Source: Pseudomonas grimontii
GTDB lineage: Bacteria > Pseudomonadota > Gammaproteobacteria > Pseudomonadales > Pseudomonadaceae
Reading direction: 5' to 3'
Assembly (NCBI RefSeq): GCF_007858185.1
Contig: NZ_VFES01000018.1
Location: forward strand, 1-64,000
DNA: 64,000 nucleotides
Part shown: positions 1-9,721 of the stretch, one piece after another
How the letters are laid out: the number at the start of each line of letters is the position of its first letter
How positions within the stretch are numbered: the stretch's first letter is position 1
The notes under the pieces: generated by a model
What the model saw: only the letters and a program-made list of their open reading frames with translations
Databases searched by the model: none
Told to the model about the DNA's origin: nothing
Made by a program: the position numbers and the translations under genes

Positions 1-49
1 CCCCAATAAGAGCGCTGCAGTGTGCCAGGCAGGTCCGGAGCTGTGCTTT

Positions 50-94
50 GGGGCTGCTTCGCAGCCCAGCGCGGGGCAAGCCCGCTCGCCACAG
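50..94. repeat. REP-type palindromic element
   Basis: The stretch carries the GGGCTGC-TTC-GCAGCCC hairpin next to GGGGCAAGCCCGCTCGCC. The same words recur near 12.4 kb and 35.6-35.7 kb, so this is one copy of a dispersed REP family. It lies upstream of the DUF1993 gene. I see no gene in the first 187 bases. Confidence 0.7.
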
Positions 95-187
95 TTACAG
101 GGTTCCTCCTTAACTGACCGGCATTAAGCGCCTGGCGTGTCTATAATCGCCGCTGGTTCCAACCCTGCCATTACCCATGAGACTGCC

Positions 188-697
188 ATGACTATTTCCC
201 TGTACGCTGCTTCCATCCCGGTCTTCAAGCAAATGCTCACCGCCCTGAGCGATGTGCTGAACAAAGCCGAAGCCCACGCCACGGCCAAGAACATCGACCC
301 TAACGCCTTGCTGCAAGCGCGGCTGTTCCCGGACATGTTCCAACTGGTACGCCAGGTGCAGATCGCTGTCGACTTCGCCAAGGGCGTTTCCGCGCGCCTG
401 GCCGAGATCGAAGTGCCGAAATACGAAGACACCGAAGTGACCTTCGCCGACCTGCAAGCACTGATTGCCAAGGTGCTGGCGTTTGTCGACACCATCAAGC
501 CGGAACAGATCGACGGCAAGGAAGGCATCGAGATCATCACTCGCCCAGGCACGCCGAAAGAGAAGCGCTTCAGCGGCCAGTCCTACCTGTTGACCTACGG
601 CCTGCCGCAGTTCTTCTTCCACGTCACCACCGCGTACGCCTTGTTGCGTCATAACGGTGTGGAAGTGGGCAAGCGTGACTACATGGGCGCTTTCTAA
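188..697 (+). CDS. DUF1993 family protein
   Basis: Encodes a 169-residue soluble protein of the DUF1993 type, whose cellular role is unknown. The ATG at 188 was preferred over the upstream in-frame start at 137 because family members begin close to this point (MTISLYAASIPVF). The N-terminal helix region with FKQML, the central KYEDTEVTF segment and the C-terminal FFFHVTTAYALLRHNGV block fit the family, which has a four-helix DinB-like fold with a late conserved histidine (here in FFFHVTTAY). No signal peptide or membrane segment is visible. The gene stands alone and ends at a strong bidirectional terminator shared with the convergent sstT gene. Confidence 0.85.
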   Translation: MTISLYAASIPVFKQMLTALSDVLNKAEAHATAKNIDPNALLQARLFPDMFQLVRQVQIAVDFAKGVSARLAEIEVPKYEDTEVTFADLQALIAKVLAFVDTIKPEQIDGKEGIEIITRPGTPKEKRFSGQSYLLTYGLPQFFFHVTTAYALLRHNGVEVGKRDYMGAF

Positions 698-703
698 GCA
701 CCC

Positions 704-750
704 AAAAAAAGCCCGGGGTGGTTCAAGCATGAACCGCCCCGGGCTTTTTT
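704..750. terminator. Bidirectional intrinsic terminator (DUF1993 / sstT)
   Basis: A 15-bp stem (AGCCCGGGG...CCCCGGGCT, one G-T pair) with a 6-base loop is flanked by an A-run on the left and a T-run on the right. It can therefore end transcription of both convergent genes. Confidence 0.9.
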
Positions 751-761
751 ACGCCTGGCGT

Positions 762-1982
762 TTAAGCCGGCTGCTCTTCCTTGCCCAGACAGGCGGCTGC
801 TGTAAACAGCACATCGGTGGATGAATTGAGCGCGGTTTCCGCCGAATCCTGCAGCACACCGATGATGAAGCCTACGGCCACGACCTGCATGGCGATCTCG
901 CTGGGAATACCGAACAGGCTGCACGCCAGGGGAATCAGCAGCAGCGAGCCACCGGCCACACCCGACGCGCCACAGGCACAGACCGCCGCGACCACGCTGA
1001 GCAGCACGGCGGTCGGCAGGTCCACGGCAATGCCGAGGGTGTGCACGGCCGCCAGGGTCAGCACGGTGATGGTGATCGCAGCACCGGCCATGTTGATCGT
1101 GGCACCCAGTGGAATCGACACCGAGTAGGTGTCTTCATGCAGGCCCAGGCGTTTGCTCAAGGCCAGGTTCACGGGGATATTCGCTGCCGAGCTGCGGGTG
1201 AAAAACGCGGTGATGCCGCTTTCGCGCAGGCACATCAACACCAACGGGTAGGGGTTGCGACGCAGTTTCCAGAACACGATGGCCGGGTTGACCACCAGTG
1301 CCACGAACAGCATGCAGCCGATCAGCACCACCAGCAGGTGGGCGTAGCCGAGCAGGGCGCCGAAGCCCGAGGTGGCCAGTGTCGAAGCCACCAGGCCGAA
1401 GATACCCAGCGGGGCGAAGCGGATCACCACGCGCACGATCAAGGTCACACCGTTGGACAGGTCATCGAGCACCGTGCGGGTGGTTGCGCTGGCATGGCGA
1501 ATGGCAATGCCCATGCCGATGGCCCAGGCCAGGATGCCGATGAAGTTGGCGTTTATCAACGCGCTGACGGGGTTGTCCACCACGCTCAACAGCAGGCTTT
1601 GCAGAACCTCGCCGATGCCGCCGGGGGCGCTCACGGTTGCGTCGTGGGTGGCAAGCACCAGCGATGAGGGAAACCACATGCTGGCAATCACCGCCACCAC
1701 GGCAGCCGCAAAGGTACCCAGCAAATACAGGAACAGAATCGGCCGGATATGGGTTTCCTGGCCGTGTTTATGGTTGGCGATCGACGCCATCACCAGCACA
1801 AACACCAGGATCGGCGCCACGGCCTTGAGCGCGGTAACAAATACCTTGCCGATAAACCCGGTGGCCTTGGCCGCCTCGGGCAACAGCAAGGCCAGCAGGA
1901 TGCCGGCGATCAAGCCGATGACGATTTGCGTGACCAAGCTGATACGAGCCAGTCGTTGGAAAAGAGAAGGGGCAGCAGTCAT
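762..1982 (-). CDS. sstT: Serine/threonine:Na+ symporter SstT
   Basis: A 406-residue inner-membrane sodium/serine-threonine symporter of the dicarboxylate/amino acid:cation (DAACS) family. Its length is close to E. coli SstT (about 414). About eight to nine hydrophobic segments are visible, with the family hairpin features: [13 protein letters not shown] (serine-rich re-entrant hairpin 1, roughly residues 265-280), a TINMAGAA motif (substrate/Na+ site) and [15 protein letters not shown] (hairpin 2). The start is the ATG at 1982, with GAG about 12 bases upstream. It is divergent from the MFS gene at 2215 and probably monocistronic. Assignment as SstT rather than GltP/DctA rests on overall similarity and length. 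Confidence 0.9.
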   Translation of the reverse strand: MTAAPSLFQRLARISLVTQIVIGLIAGILLALLLPEAAKATGFIGKVFVTALKAVAPILVFVLVMASIANHKHGQETHIRPILFLYLLGTFAAAVVAVIASMWFPSSLVLATHDATVSAPGGIGEVLQSLLLSVVDNPVSALINANFIGILAWAIGMGIAIRHASATTRTVLDDLSNGVTLIVRVVIRFAPLGIFGLVASTLATSGFGALLGYAHLLVVLIGCMLFVALVVNPAIVFWKLRRNPYPLVLMCLRESGITAFFTRSSAANIPVNLALSKRLGLHEDTYSVSIPLGATINMAGAAITITVLTLAAVHTLGIAVDLPTAVLLSVVAAVCACGASGVAGGSLLLIPLACSLFGIPSEIAMQVVAVGFIIGVLQDSAETALNSSTDVLFTAAACLGKEEQPA

Positions 1983-2214
1983 ATAAAGGTTGTCTCTAGT
2001 TTTTTTAAGGGCGCAGCAATGCAGGCGGAAAGGGCTGTAGGAAGCAGGTCGCGAAGTCTAGCATGCTGCTGGACCTGTCCCGCTTGCTGCGGCATTGGGT
2101 CGCCGGGGCTTCGCAAAAGCCGGACATACTCTGTTAAGATTCATCCCTCTCACCTTTCCTATCCGTCAGCGGGCCCTTCGGGCTGTCGTTGATGTCGTCG
2201 TTTCTGGAGTTTTC

Positions 2215-3372
2215 ATGTTGTTTCCCATCCTGCTGCTGTCGGCCGCCGGCTTTACCGTGCTGACCACAGAATTCGTTATCGTCGGCCTGTTGCCGTCCAT
2301 CGCCCGGGACCTCAACGTCAGCGTGTCCCAGGCCGGGCTGCTGGTGACCTTGTTCGCGTTTACCGTGGCGGCCTTTGGTCCGTTTCTGACGGCGTACTGC
2401 GCCCGTTTCCCACGAAAGCGTCTGTTTATCAGCATCCTGATCCTGTTCGGCGTGGCCAATACCGTGGCCGCATTGGCGCCGAATATCTGGGTGATGGCGT
2501 TGGCGCGCTTGATCCCGGCCCTGGGCCTGCCAGTGTTCTGGGCCCTGGCGAGTGAAACGGCGGTGGATATTGTCGGCCCCGAATACGCCGGACGCGCCAT
2601 CGAGAAGATCGGCTTCGGCATCGTCTGCGCCACGGTGTTCGGGATTCCGGTAGGCACGCTGATTTCCGATATGTTCGGCTGGCGTTCCGCGTTTGCGATC
2701 CTCGCCGTGGTCGCGCTGGCCAAGGCCTTGCTGCTGTTTATCTACCTGCCGGTGACCCAGCCGAAGAACGACCAGGTGTCGTTGCGCTCGCAATTCAAGA
2801 TCCTGCGCAACCCGCTGATGCAGGGCCATATCCTGCTGTCGATCCTGGTGTTCAGCGGCATGTTCACGGCTTATACCTACCTGGCGGACATCCTTGAGCG
2901 TCTGGCCGGTTTCGACGGCACACTGGTGGGTTGGTGCCTGATGGGCTTTGGCGCGGTCGGGCTGATTGGCAACGCCTTGGGCGGGCGTGCGGTGGACCGT
3001 CACCCGCTGATCGCCTCCATGGTGTTCTGCGGTTTCATGATCGCCGGCATGGTCGCGCTGGTACCGGCGATTCACTCCACGATCGGCCTGGCGGCGGCGA
3101 TGGCGGTGTGGGGCGTGACCCAGGCGGCGATGTTCCTGGTCAGCCATGTGCGGTTGATGAAGGCCGCACCCCATGCGCCGGCGTTCGCGGCGTCGTTGAA
3201 TATCGCCGGGGCCAACCTGGGGATCGGCCTGGGGGCGATGGTCGGCGGGCATGTGATCGACACCCTCGGCCTGGGCAGCCTGGGCTTTGCCGCTTCCGGG
3301 TTTATCCTGGTGTCGATCCTGCTGGCGCTGTGGCTGATGACCGCCAAGCAAGCGGTCGCGTCCAACGCCTGA
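2215..3372 (+). CDS. MFS transporter, DHA1 (AraJ/PbuE-like) family
   Basis: A 385-residue major facilitator with about 12 membrane segments, probably a drug/sugar/purine efflux pump of the inner membrane. The ATG at 2215 was chosen because GGAG precedes it and the product then begins directly with TM1 (MLFPILLLSAAGF). The in-frame extension from 2095 is arginine-rich and looks untranslated. Visible DHA1 features are TEFVIVGLLPSIARDL in TM1 and a loop 2-3 basic motif (ARFPRKRLF). The substrate cannot be read from the sequence. It converges with the nhaR-like gene, leaving only 4 bases between stop codons. Confidence 0.8.
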   Translation: MLFPILLLSAAGFTVLTTEFVIVGLLPSIARDLNVSVSQAGLLVTLFAFTVAAFGPFLTAYCARFPRKRLFISILILFGVANTVAALAPNIWVMALARLIPALGLPVFWALASETAVDIVGPEYAGRAIEKIGFGIVCATVFGIPVGTLISDMFGWRSAFAILAVVALAKALLLFIYLPVTQPKNDQVSLRSQFKILRNPLMQGHILLSILVFSGMFTAYTYLADILERLAGFDGTLVGWCLMGFGAVGLIGNALGGRAVDRHPLIASMVFCGFMIAGMVALVPAIHSTIGLAAAMAVWGVTQAAMFLVSHVRLMKAAPHAPAFAASLNIAGANLGIGLGAMVGGHVIDTLGLGSLGFAASGFILVSILLALWLMTAKQAVASNA

Positions 3373-3376
3373 ACGC

Positions 3377-4279
3377 TCAGGGCAGGGCGGTAAACAACTC
3401 TCGCCGTGCACCTTCGGTAATCGCCACGATGCCGGGGTGCTTGACCTTGCGCTCCACCGAAATCGCGTAGAACGACTCGGTGACGGCATCGGTCTGGCCA
3501 ATCAACGCCACGCCGTACTGGCGCACCACCTCATCGGCGATCACGCTGGGTGCGATGAAAATCCCGCTGCCGGATTGACCAAACGCCTGCATCAAGGCGC
3601 TGTCATCGAACTCGCCGATGATCCTGGGTTGGATCTGCTGCTCGGCAAACCAACGCTGCAAGCGGCTGCGTACCACGGTTTCCGCGCCGGGAATCAATAG
3701 GGGGGCGCCATGCAGGCACTGTGGGAAATCACCGGCATACCTGTCAGCCAATGTCTGGGTGGCGAAAAAACTGATGCCACATTCCCCCAGTTTCTGGCTG
3801 TAGCCCTTGATGTCCAGGTGAGAGGGCATGGGGCTGTCGGAGATCACCAGGTCCAGACGCTGGATCGCCAGATCGGCCAATAAACGCTCCAGTTTATCTT
3901 CACGGCAGGTGATGCGCAGTGGCTCGCTCAATTCCATGGTCGGCGCGATCAACCGGTACACGATGGACTTGGGCACCACATCCGCCACCCCGACGCGGAA
4001 CACAATCTGTTGCTCATTGGGCTGCGCGCGCAGCATTGCCTCCAGTTCATTGCCGGTCTGGAACATCTGTTCGGCATAGGGCAGGGCCTGGCGCCCGGCC
4101 TCGGTGAGTTCAAGCTGGCGGCCTACCCGTTGAAACAGCGCAATCCCATAGGTTTGCTCCAGCAGGCTGATCTGCCCGCTGATGGTCTGGGGCGTGAGGT
4201 TCAGCTGCTCGCAGGCGCGCACGATGCTGCCGGTCTTGGCCACCACCCAGAAGTAATGCAACTGTCGGTAATTAAGCAT
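3377..4279 (-). CDS. nhaR: LysR-family transcriptional activator NhaR
   Basis: A LysR-type regulator of 300 residues. The N-terminal winged HTH (residues about 3-60, YFWVVAKTGSIVRACEQL...TPQTISGQI) is followed by a periplasmic-binding-like effector domain. Several blocks match the NhaR subgroup: VGVADVV, LVISDSPMP, LGECGISFF, LLIPGAETV, GEFDDSALMQAFG and IFIAPSV. In E. coli, NhaR activates the Na+/H+ antiporter gene and responds to sodium. No antiporter gene lies next door here, so the target is probably the divergent lipoprotein at 4414, possibly with terC. Start: ATG at 4279 rather than the GTG at 4291, because the ATG aligns with the usual N-terminus. Confidence 0.8.
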   Translation of the reverse strand: MLNYRQLHYFWVVAKTGSIVRACEQLNLTPQTISGQISLLEQTYGIALFQRVGRQLELTEAGRQALPYAEQMFQTGNELEAMLRAQPNEQQIVFRVGVADVVPKSIVYRLIAPTMELSEPLRITCREDKLERLLADLAIQRLDLVISDSPMPSHLDIKGYSQKLGECGISFFATQTLADRYAGDFPQCLHGAPLLIPGAETVVRSRLQRWFAEQQIQPRIIGEFDDSALMQAFGQSGSGIFIAPSVIADEVVRQYGVALIGQTDAVTESFYAISVERKVKHPGIVAITEGARRELFTALP

Positions 4280-4289
4280 GATGGCTATC

Positions 4290-4308
4290 ACTTCGTAAAA
4301 ACCGAAGT
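4290..4308. promoter_or_regulatory. Dyad symmetry in the nhaR / lipoprotein divergent promoter
   Basis: ACTTCG-N7-CGAAGT is a perfect 6-bp dyad just upstream of the regulator start, and a further AT-rich CGAGAAAAATACGAATTTTC block follows. The position suits an autoregulatory LysR site, but binding is inferred. Confidence 0.4.
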
Positions 4309-4413
4309 ATATGCGAGAAAAATACGAATTTTCCTGAACTGTTTGCCTGCATAGAATGCCTCGCTATCGCGGGGCCACTATTTGGACCCAATGGTTCTAA
4401 CGAGGAAGACATC

Positions 4414-4665
4414 ATGAAACTCAATTCCCTGGGCGCGGCATCGTTGCTTGCGCTTTCATTGGTGATGATCAGCGGTTGCGATCAGGTCGAAAAAAGCGCG
4501 CAACAGGTCATGGGCAAGGCCACCGAGTCGGCCAAGCAAGCCATCGATGACACCCAGAAGGCTGCCGAGCAGGCATTGAGTGAAGCGACAAACGGCCTGA
4601 TCAATCCACAAAAAAAGGACGATCAGGAAGAAAACGAGTCTGAATCGAACACCAAAGAAACCTAA
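4414..4665 (+). CDS. Small lipoprotein
   Basis: An 83-residue secreted lipoprotein. A lysine-bearing n-region and a hydrophobic stretch lead to a lipobox-like ISG-C site at residue 22, so the mature protein is about 62 residues and membrane-anchored through Cys22. The mature part is charged and alanine-rich with a helical repeat pattern (KSAQQVMGKATESAKQAIDDTQKAAEQAL), like the LEA/apolipoprotein-like small lipoproteins of pseudomonads, and it ends in an acidic tail. The upstream AACGAGGA provides a ribosome site. It is divergent from nhaR and lies 28 bases before terC, so a two-gene unit with terC is possible. Function unknown. Confidence 0.75.
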   Translation: MKLNSLGAASLLALSLVMISGCDQVEKSAQQVMGKATESAKQAIDDTQKAAEQALSEATNGLINPQKKDDQEENESESNTKET

Positions 4666-4693
4666 TCTCCCAGTACAACGTCAGGACTGACCT

Positions 4694-5443
4694 ATGGATT
4701 ACCTTTTACAACTGGCCGCCAGCCCCACCGCCTGGATCGCCCTGGCCACCTTGATCGTGATGGAAATCGTGCTGGGCATCGATAACCTGATCTTTATCTC
4801 GATCCTCACCAACAAATTGCCCGAGAAGCACCGGGCCAAGGCGCGGCGCATCGGTATCAGCATGGCGTTGGTGTTGCGCCTGGGCCTGTTGAGCACCATT
4901 GCGTTTATCGTGCAATTGACTACCCCGGTGTTCGAAGTGCTCGGCCAGGCATTCTCGTGGAAGGACATGATCCTGATCGCCGGTGGCCTGTTCCTGGTCT
5001 GGAAGGCCACCACCGAGATCCATCACAGCATGGACCCGGAGCCTGAAGAGAAGACCAGCACCGGTAATGTCGTGGCCATCGGCTTTGCTGCGGCCATCGG
5101 GCAGATCCTCTTGCTCGACCTGGTGTTCTCCATCGACAGCATCATTACGGCGGTGGGCATGACCGAGCACTTGCCGATCATGATCATTGCCGTGGTGACC
5201 TCGGTGATTGTGATGCTGGTGGCGGCCGAGCCGTTGGCCAAGTTCATCAACGACAACCCGACCGTGGTGATGCTGGCCCTGGGCTTCCTGATCATGATCG
5301 GCATGACGCTGATCGCCGAAGGCTTCGGTGCCCATGTGCCTAAAGGCTACGTCTACGCGGCCATGGCCTTCTCGGCGGCCATCGAGTGCCTGAACATCGC
5401 TCGGCGCAACCGCCACAAGCGTCTGCTCGCTGCCCGGCAGTAA
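4694..5443 (+). CDS. TerC family integral membrane protein
   Basis: A 249-residue polytopic inner-membrane protein of the TerC/YoaE group, implicated in metal (Mn2+) export in characterised members. About seven membrane segments are visible. Two acidic family signatures are intact: [15 protein letters not shown] (residues about 23-37) in the first half and [14 protein letters not shown] in the second, which reflect an inverted repeat with conserved aspartates. An AGGA ribosome site precedes the ATG. Unlike YoaE-type proteins it has no C-terminal CBS domains. It ends at a clear hairpin terminator. Confidence 0.85.
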   Translation: MDYLLQLAASPTAWIALATLIVMEIVLGIDNLIFISILTNKLPEKHRAKARRIGISMALVLRLGLLSTIAFIVQLTTPVFEVLGQAFSWKDMILIAGGLFLVWKATTEIHHSMDPEPEEKTSTGNVVAIGFAAAIGQILLLDLVFSIDSIITAVGMTEHLPIMIIAVVTSVIVMLVAAEPLAKFINDNPTVVMLALGFLIMIGMTLIAEGFGAHVPKGYVYAAMAFSAAIECLNIARRNRHKRLLAARQ

Positions 5444-5455
5444 CGCTGCAACCCC

Positions 5456-5494
5456 AAAGGCCGGCTGTGCTCACAAGAGCCCAGCCGGCCTTTT
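5456..5494 (+). terminator. Intrinsic terminator after the terC-family gene
   Basis: AAAGGCCGGCTG and CAGCCGGCCTTTT form a GC-rich stem followed by a short T-run, 13 bases after the stop codon. Confidence 0.85.
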
Positions 5495-5537
5495 GCTGTC
5501 TGCTAGAATCCGCCCACTTGATAGCTTGAGGTCCACC

Positions 5538-6572
5538 ATGAACGAGCCGATTCGCCTTACTCAGTACAGCCATGGCGCGGGTTGTGGCTGCAAGATTTCG
5601 CCCCAGGTGCTGGAAGTGATCCTGGCTGGCAGCGGCGCGCAGAACCTCGACCCCAACTTGTGGGTGGGCAACGCCTCTCGCGATGACGCGGCGGTGTACG
5701 CCATCGACGACGAGCGCGGCGTGGTCTCCACCACTGACTTTTTCATGCCGATTGTCGATGACCCCTTCGACTTCGGCCGCATCGCCGCCACCAACGCAAT
5801 CAGTGACATCTACGCCATGGGCGGCGACCCGTTGATGGCCATCGCCATTCTTGGCTGGCCGGTGAACGTGCTGGCGCCGGAGATCGCCCGTGAAGTGATC
5901 CGCGGCGGCCGCTCGGTGTGCGACGAAGCCGGCATTCCCCTGGCGGGTGGGCACTCCATCGACGCCCCCGAGCCGATCTTCGGCCTGGCCGTCACCGGCA
6001 TCGTGCAAAAACGCCATATGAAGCGCAACGACACCGCCACCGTCGGCTGCCGCCTGTATCTGACCAAACCGTTGGGCATCGGCATCCTCACCACCGCCGA
6101 AAAGAAGGGCAAGTTGCGTGAAGCGGATATCGGCCTGGCCCGTGACTGGATGTGCACCCTGAACAAGCCCGGCAGCCGTTTCGGCAAGCTGGCCGGTGTG
6201 ACGGCAATGACGGATGTCACCGGTTTCGGTCTGTTGGGCCACTTGGTGGAAATGGCGGACGGCAGCGCTGTGACCGCACGCATCGAATACGACAAAGTCC
6301 CACGCCTGCAGGGGATCGAGGACTACCTGGACCAGGGCTGCATGCCTGGCGGCACCTTGCGTAACTTCGACAGCTACTCAAGCAAACTCGGGCGCCTGCA
6401 GGAGCTGCACAAGCGCGTGCTGTGCGACCCGCAGACCAGTGGCGGCCTGCTGATCGCGGTCACCCCTGAAGGCGACGCCGAGTTCCACGCGACGGCGGCT
6501 GAATTGGGCTTGAGCCTTGAGCCGATCGGCCAATTGGTTGAGCGACAGACCCACGCGGTAGAGGTGTTTTGA
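5538..6572 (+). CDS. selD: Selenide, water dikinase SelD
   Basis: A 344-residue enzyme that makes selenophosphate from selenide and ATP. The N-terminal catalytic signature SHGAGCGCK is present, with Cys16 at the position of the essential E. coli Cys17 and Lys19 at that of Lys20. This is the cysteine form; no in-frame TGA (selenocysteine) occurs there. Downstream, the glycine-rich ATP-binding blocks are clear ([12 protein letters not shown]-like, [28 protein letters not shown]). The start at 5538 is preferred over the in-frame 5493. Its stop overlaps the mnmH start (TGATG), showing translational coupling: the selenophosphate is used directly by the next gene's product to make 2-selenouridine in tRNA. 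Confidence 0.95.
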   Translation: MNEPIRLTQYSHGAGCGCKISPQVLEVILAGSGAQNLDPNLWVGNASRDDAAVYAIDDERGVVSTTDFFMPIVDDPFDFGRIAATNAISDIYAMGGDPLMAIAILGWPVNVLAPEIAREVIRGGRSVCDEAGIPLAGGHSIDAPEPIFGLAVTGIVQKRHMKRNDTATVGCRLYLTKPLGIGILTTAEKKGKLREADIGLARDWMCTLNKPGSRFGKLAGVTAMTDVTGFGLLGHLVEMADGSAVTARIEYDKVPRLQGIEDYLDQGCMPGGTLRNFDSYSSKLGRLQELHKRVLCDPQTSGGLLIAVTPEGDAEFHATAAELGLSLEPIGQLVERQTHAVEVF

Positions 6573-7672
6573 TGGCAACTGACATCACCGATTACCGCGA
6601 CATTTTCCTCAACGACCGGCCGATGATGGATACCCGCGCGCCGGTCGAATTCGCCAAGGGCGCGTTCCCAGGCGTGATCAATCTGCCGCTGATGACCGAT
6701 GACGAGCGGCAACGCGTCGGCACCTGCTACAAGCAGCAGGGCCAGCAAGCCGCCATTGTGCTGGGGCATGAGCTGGTGTCGGGGGCGATCAAGACCGACC
6801 GTATCGAACAATGGGCACGGTTTGCCCAGGCCAATCCTGACGGTTTCTTGTACTGCTTCCGTGGTGGGCTGCGCTCGCAGATCGTGCAGCAATGGTTGAA
6901 AACCGAAGCCGGTATCGAGTATCCACGGGTCGGCGGTGGCTACAAGGCCATGCGTACCTTCCTGCTGGATACCCTTGATCAGGCGGCAGCCCACTGTGAT
7001 TTCGTGCTGCTGGGCGGCATGACCGGCACCGGCAAGACCGAGGTCCTGGGCCAGTTGCGCAACGCCCTGGACCTGGAAGGCCATGCCAACCACCGCGGTT
7101 CCAGCTTCGGCAAGCGCGCCACGGCGCAACCCTCCAACATCGATTTCGAAAACCGCCTGGCGGTGGACCTGCTGAAAAAACGCGCGGCTGGCATCGAGCA
7201 GTTCGTGGTCGAGGATGAAAGCCGCATGATCGGCAGCTGCGCGCTGCCGTTGCCGTTGCACAAGGGCATGCAGACCTTTCCGATGGTGTGGCTGGAAGAC
7301 AGCGTCGAAGGCCGCGTCGAGCGCATCCTGCGCGACTACGTCGTTGACCTGTGCGCGGAGTTCATCGCGGTGTTTGGTGAGCAGGGCCAGGCGTTGTTTG
7401 CCGAGCGCCTGACCCAGAGCCTGGCCAATATCCACAAGCGCCTGGGCGGCGAGCGCTTCCAGCGGTTGCAGGCGATCATGCAGGATGCCCTGGCGGAACA
7501 GCTGCGCAGCGGCGCCGTGGACCTGCATCGCGCCTGGATTGAAGGGCTGTTGCGCGAATATTACGACCCGATGTACGCCTTCCAGCGTGAAAGCAAAGGC
7601 GCACGGATCGAGTTTGCGGGAGAGCAGGGCGCCGTCACGGCCTATCTGCGCGAGCGCGCCCTTAGAGGATAA
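6572..7672 (+). CDS. mnmH: tRNA 2-selenouridine synthase
   Basis: A 366-residue protein that geranylates/selenates 2-thiouridine at the wobble position of certain tRNAs. An N-terminal rhodanese domain carries the catalytic Cys95 in [10 protein letters not shown], and a P-loop domain has [10 protein letters not shown] (residues about 148-157). The ATG at 6572 overlaps the selD stop codon. A TTG one codon upstream is possible but unlikely to be used. Length and motif order match MnmH/SelU. The 3' end overlaps the convergent YraQ-type gene by 11 bases. Coupling to selD shows that this locus serves tRNA modification; selenoprotein genes are not seen in the window. Confidence 0.95.
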   Translation: MATDITDYRDIFLNDRPMMDTRAPVEFAKGAFPGVINLPLMTDDERQRVGTCYKQQGQQAAIVLGHELVSGAIKTDRIEQWARFAQANPDGFLYCFRGGLRSQIVQQWLKTEAGIEYPRVGGGYKAMRTFLLDTLDQAAAHCDFVLLGGMTGTGKTEVLGQLRNALDLEGHANHRGSSFGKRATAQPSNIDFENRLAVDLLKKRAAGIEQFVVEDESRMIGSCALPLPLHKGMQTFPMVWLEDSVEGRVERILRDYVVDLCAEFIAVFGEQGQALFAERLTQSLANIHKRLGGERFQRLQAIMQDALAEQLRSGAVDLHRAWIEGLLREYYDPMYAFQRESKGARIEFAGEQGAVTAYLRERALRG

Positions 7673-8717
7673 ACGCGCCGATCAACCCACACACCACGCC
7701 TACCAGCATGGTCAGCCCGGCCACCGTCACCAGGACCCGCGCATCGAAATCCTTGCGCAGCATCAATAGCGACGGCAGGCTCACGCTGGGCAGGGTCATC
7801 AGCAGGGCCACTGCCGGGCCGGTGCCCATGCCCAGGGTCATCATGGTTTGTACGATGGGGATCTCTGCCGCTGTAGGAATCACAAACAGTGTGCCGACAA
7901 TCGCCAGCGGCACCAGCCACACCAGGCTGTTGGTCATGGCGCCGTCCACATGGGGGAACAGCCAGACCCGCGCGGCGCCTAGCACCAGCACCGCCAGGAT
8001 ATAGATCGGTATCGTGCTCCAGAACAGCTGCCACAGGGTACGCAGCCACCGACTGAGGAAAGGTTGCGCGTCGACCTGGCTGGCCTCGGCCACCGCGTCC
8101 AGCGCGACTTCCGGCACCTGCTCCGGCCGCGCGATGCGCTGTGCCACCAGTGACACACCCACCACCAGCACAATGCCCGCCACCAGCCTCAACGCGGTAA
8201 AGCCCCAGCCTAGTACAAAGCCCATGAACACCAGCGTCGCCGGGTTCAGCACCGGGTTGGCAATCCAAAAGGCCAGCGCCGCGCCCACCGACACCTGCTG
8301 GCGGCGCATGCCCGCCGCGACAGGGGCCGCGCAGCAACTGCACATCATCCCCGGCAGGGCGAACAGCCCTCCGCGCAAGGTCGAGCCCAGGCCGGCACGG
8401 CCAAACAGGCGCAGCAACCAGTCGCGGGGGATCAGCACTTGCAGCAACGAGCCGAGGATCACCGCCAGCACGGCGGCTTTCCAGATCGCCAGGAAATACA
8501 CCTGGGCGTAGGCCAGCGCCGCTGCCAGGGGTGAGCTTTGTTGATCGTTGAGGATCGAGGCGCCGATGCTGTGGTTATCAGCGGCGACAAACGCCTTGAA
8601 GTAGTAGGGCGACCACTTCACGTAGTAGAGGCCTACGCAGGCTACCAATAGGAATAGTGCAGGTTTCCACCAGAACGACCAGCCCCGGACGGGCTGGGTG
8701 GAGGAGAGGTTAGGCAT
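7662..8717 (-). CDS. Permease, YraQ/DUF318 (UPF0718) family
   Basis: A 351-residue polytopic membrane protein with about eight hydrophobic segments, in two halves separated by a hydrophilic central region ([18 protein letters not shown]). It has the family's cysteine-bearing motif [17 protein letters not shown] near residue 115 and mirrored [16 protein letters not shown] and [19 protein letters not shown] segments in the second half. The substrate is not established; relatives occur near arsenic or metal genes, but none is adjacent here. Start: ATG at 8717, since the N-terminus then leads into TM1 after a short polar stretch; the ORF extends in frame to 8741. Confidence 0.8.
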   Translation of the reverse strand: MPNLSSTQPVRGWSFWWKPALFLLVACVGLYYVKWSPYYFKAFVAADNHSIGASILNDQQSSPLAAALAYAQVYFLAIWKAAVLAVILGSLLQVLIPRDWLLRLFGRAGLGSTLRGGLFALPGMMCSCCAAPVAAGMRRQQVSVGAALAFWIANPVLNPATLVFMGFVLGWGFTALRLVAGIVLVVGVSLVAQRIARPEQVPEVALDAVAEASQVDAQPFLSRWLRTLWQLFWSTIPIYILAVLVLGAARVWLFPHVDGAMTNSLVWLVPLAIVGTLFVIPTAAEIPIVQTMMTLGMGTGPAVALLMTLPSVSLPSLLMLRKDFDARVLVTVAGLTMLVGVVCGLIGAFIL

Positions 8718-8761
8718 GGTGAGGATCCGCTGATGAGTCAATTGCGACGCATCATACGCTC

Positions 8762-9463
8762 TCAGCTGTCGGCACTCACCTGCGTCGGTTGCGGGCAGGA
8801 TTCCTCACCGTCGTTCAAGCCCTGCTTGTAGTTGCGGCTAAGCAGCGAGGCTTTGCCGTTATGCCAGGTCAGCGTCAGCACGTACAACGTGTCGTAGTCG
8901 CTGCCGGACCAGTCGTCGGTAATCGTGTGTTTTTCGCCGGAGGCTTCACTCGCCACCTTGTTGATCAGCTCCGGCAGGTAGCCGTGGGACCAGGCGGTGT
9001 AGATGGTGGCATTGTGGTACTTGTCTTCCACCAGCTCGTCGGCCAGGTCGCTGGTGTCATTGGCCGAGAACTTGATGTTCACCGGCAGGCCCAGCTTGAT
9101 GGCGCTGGGGCTGATGGTCATTAACGGGCGAATATAACTGTAGGAGTTGTCCAGTTCGCCTTCCTCGACATTGCGCGTCGGGTTGGCGGCGAACACGAAG
9201 TTGGCCTTGCCGAATTTTTCCGGCAGCAGGGTGGCCAGGTTCATTGCGCGGTTCAAACCTTGGCAATTGAGCTGGCCCAGGCCGCCGGCAGGTTTTTCGG
9301 CGTGGCGCAGGAATACCAGGGTTTGCACGCCATCCACCGGTTGGGCGCGGCTTTCACGGGCATCAAGGGCGGCAACCATGGCGCCGCTCACCAGCAGCAG
9401 TGGCAACATGATGTATGAGTAGCGTTTGAGTCGTTGCACAAGGCGCAGAGGCTTGATCTTCAT
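8762..9463 (-). CDS. Histidine phosphatase family protein, membrane-anchored or exported
   Basis: A 233-residue protein with one hydrophobic N-terminal segment (residues about 16-33), so it is anchored in or exported across the inner membrane. The phosphatase RHG-type motif is present as LRHAEKP (residues 51-57, catalytic His in RHA), with a later AWSHGYLPELI histidine consistent with the second catalytic His of branch 1 phosphoglycerate-mutase-like proteins. The conserved NCQGLNRAMNLATLL block follows the first motif. The substrate is unknown. It is probably monocistronic, lying 44 bases after the YraQ-type gene start on the same strand. Confidence 0.75.
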   Translation of the reverse strand: MKIKPLRLVQRLKRYSYIMLPLLLVSGAMVAALDARESRAQPVDGVQTLVFLRHAEKPAGGLGQLNCQGLNRAMNLATLLPEKFGKANFVFAANPTRNVEEGELDNSYSYIRPLMTISPSAIKLGLPVNIKFSANDTSDLADELVEDKYHNATIYTAWSHGYLPELINKVASEASGEKHTITDDWSGSDYDTLYVLTLTWHNGKASLLSRNYKQGLNDGEESCPQPTQVSADS

Positions 9464-9582
9464 TATAGGTTCGAGTCTTCGTGCGTCACGTTAAGGCGGA
9501 CAAGCCTGGCCCCAGTGACGCCTGGAGGCGTCCTGCGGTGTTCCGTGTCGGGTATAGCGAGGCGCCTCCATTCACCGTTTGA

Positions 9583-9600
9583 GCGCACTTAAGAGTGCGC
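9583..9600. other. Small perfect hairpin in an intergenic region
   Basis: GCGCACT-TAAG-AGTGCGC is a perfect 7-bp stem. It lies in the 258-base spacer between the divergent phosphatase and GST genes. No T-run follows, and its role is unknown. Confidence 0.3.
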
Positions 9601-9721
9601 GCGGGCGTATTGGTTCGCCCACGCGGGATAATAGCCCGCTGATGTTGCGCATTGATGACCCATGCAGGACACCGGGCAGATGACTATGATGGGGACTTTC
9701 TGCCTAGCCAGGGATTTCCTG

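Noticed and set aside
5538-5600. Selenocysteine codon in selD
   Set aside because: The catalytic position is TGT/TGC (Cys16); no in-frame TGA or SECIS-like element is needed.
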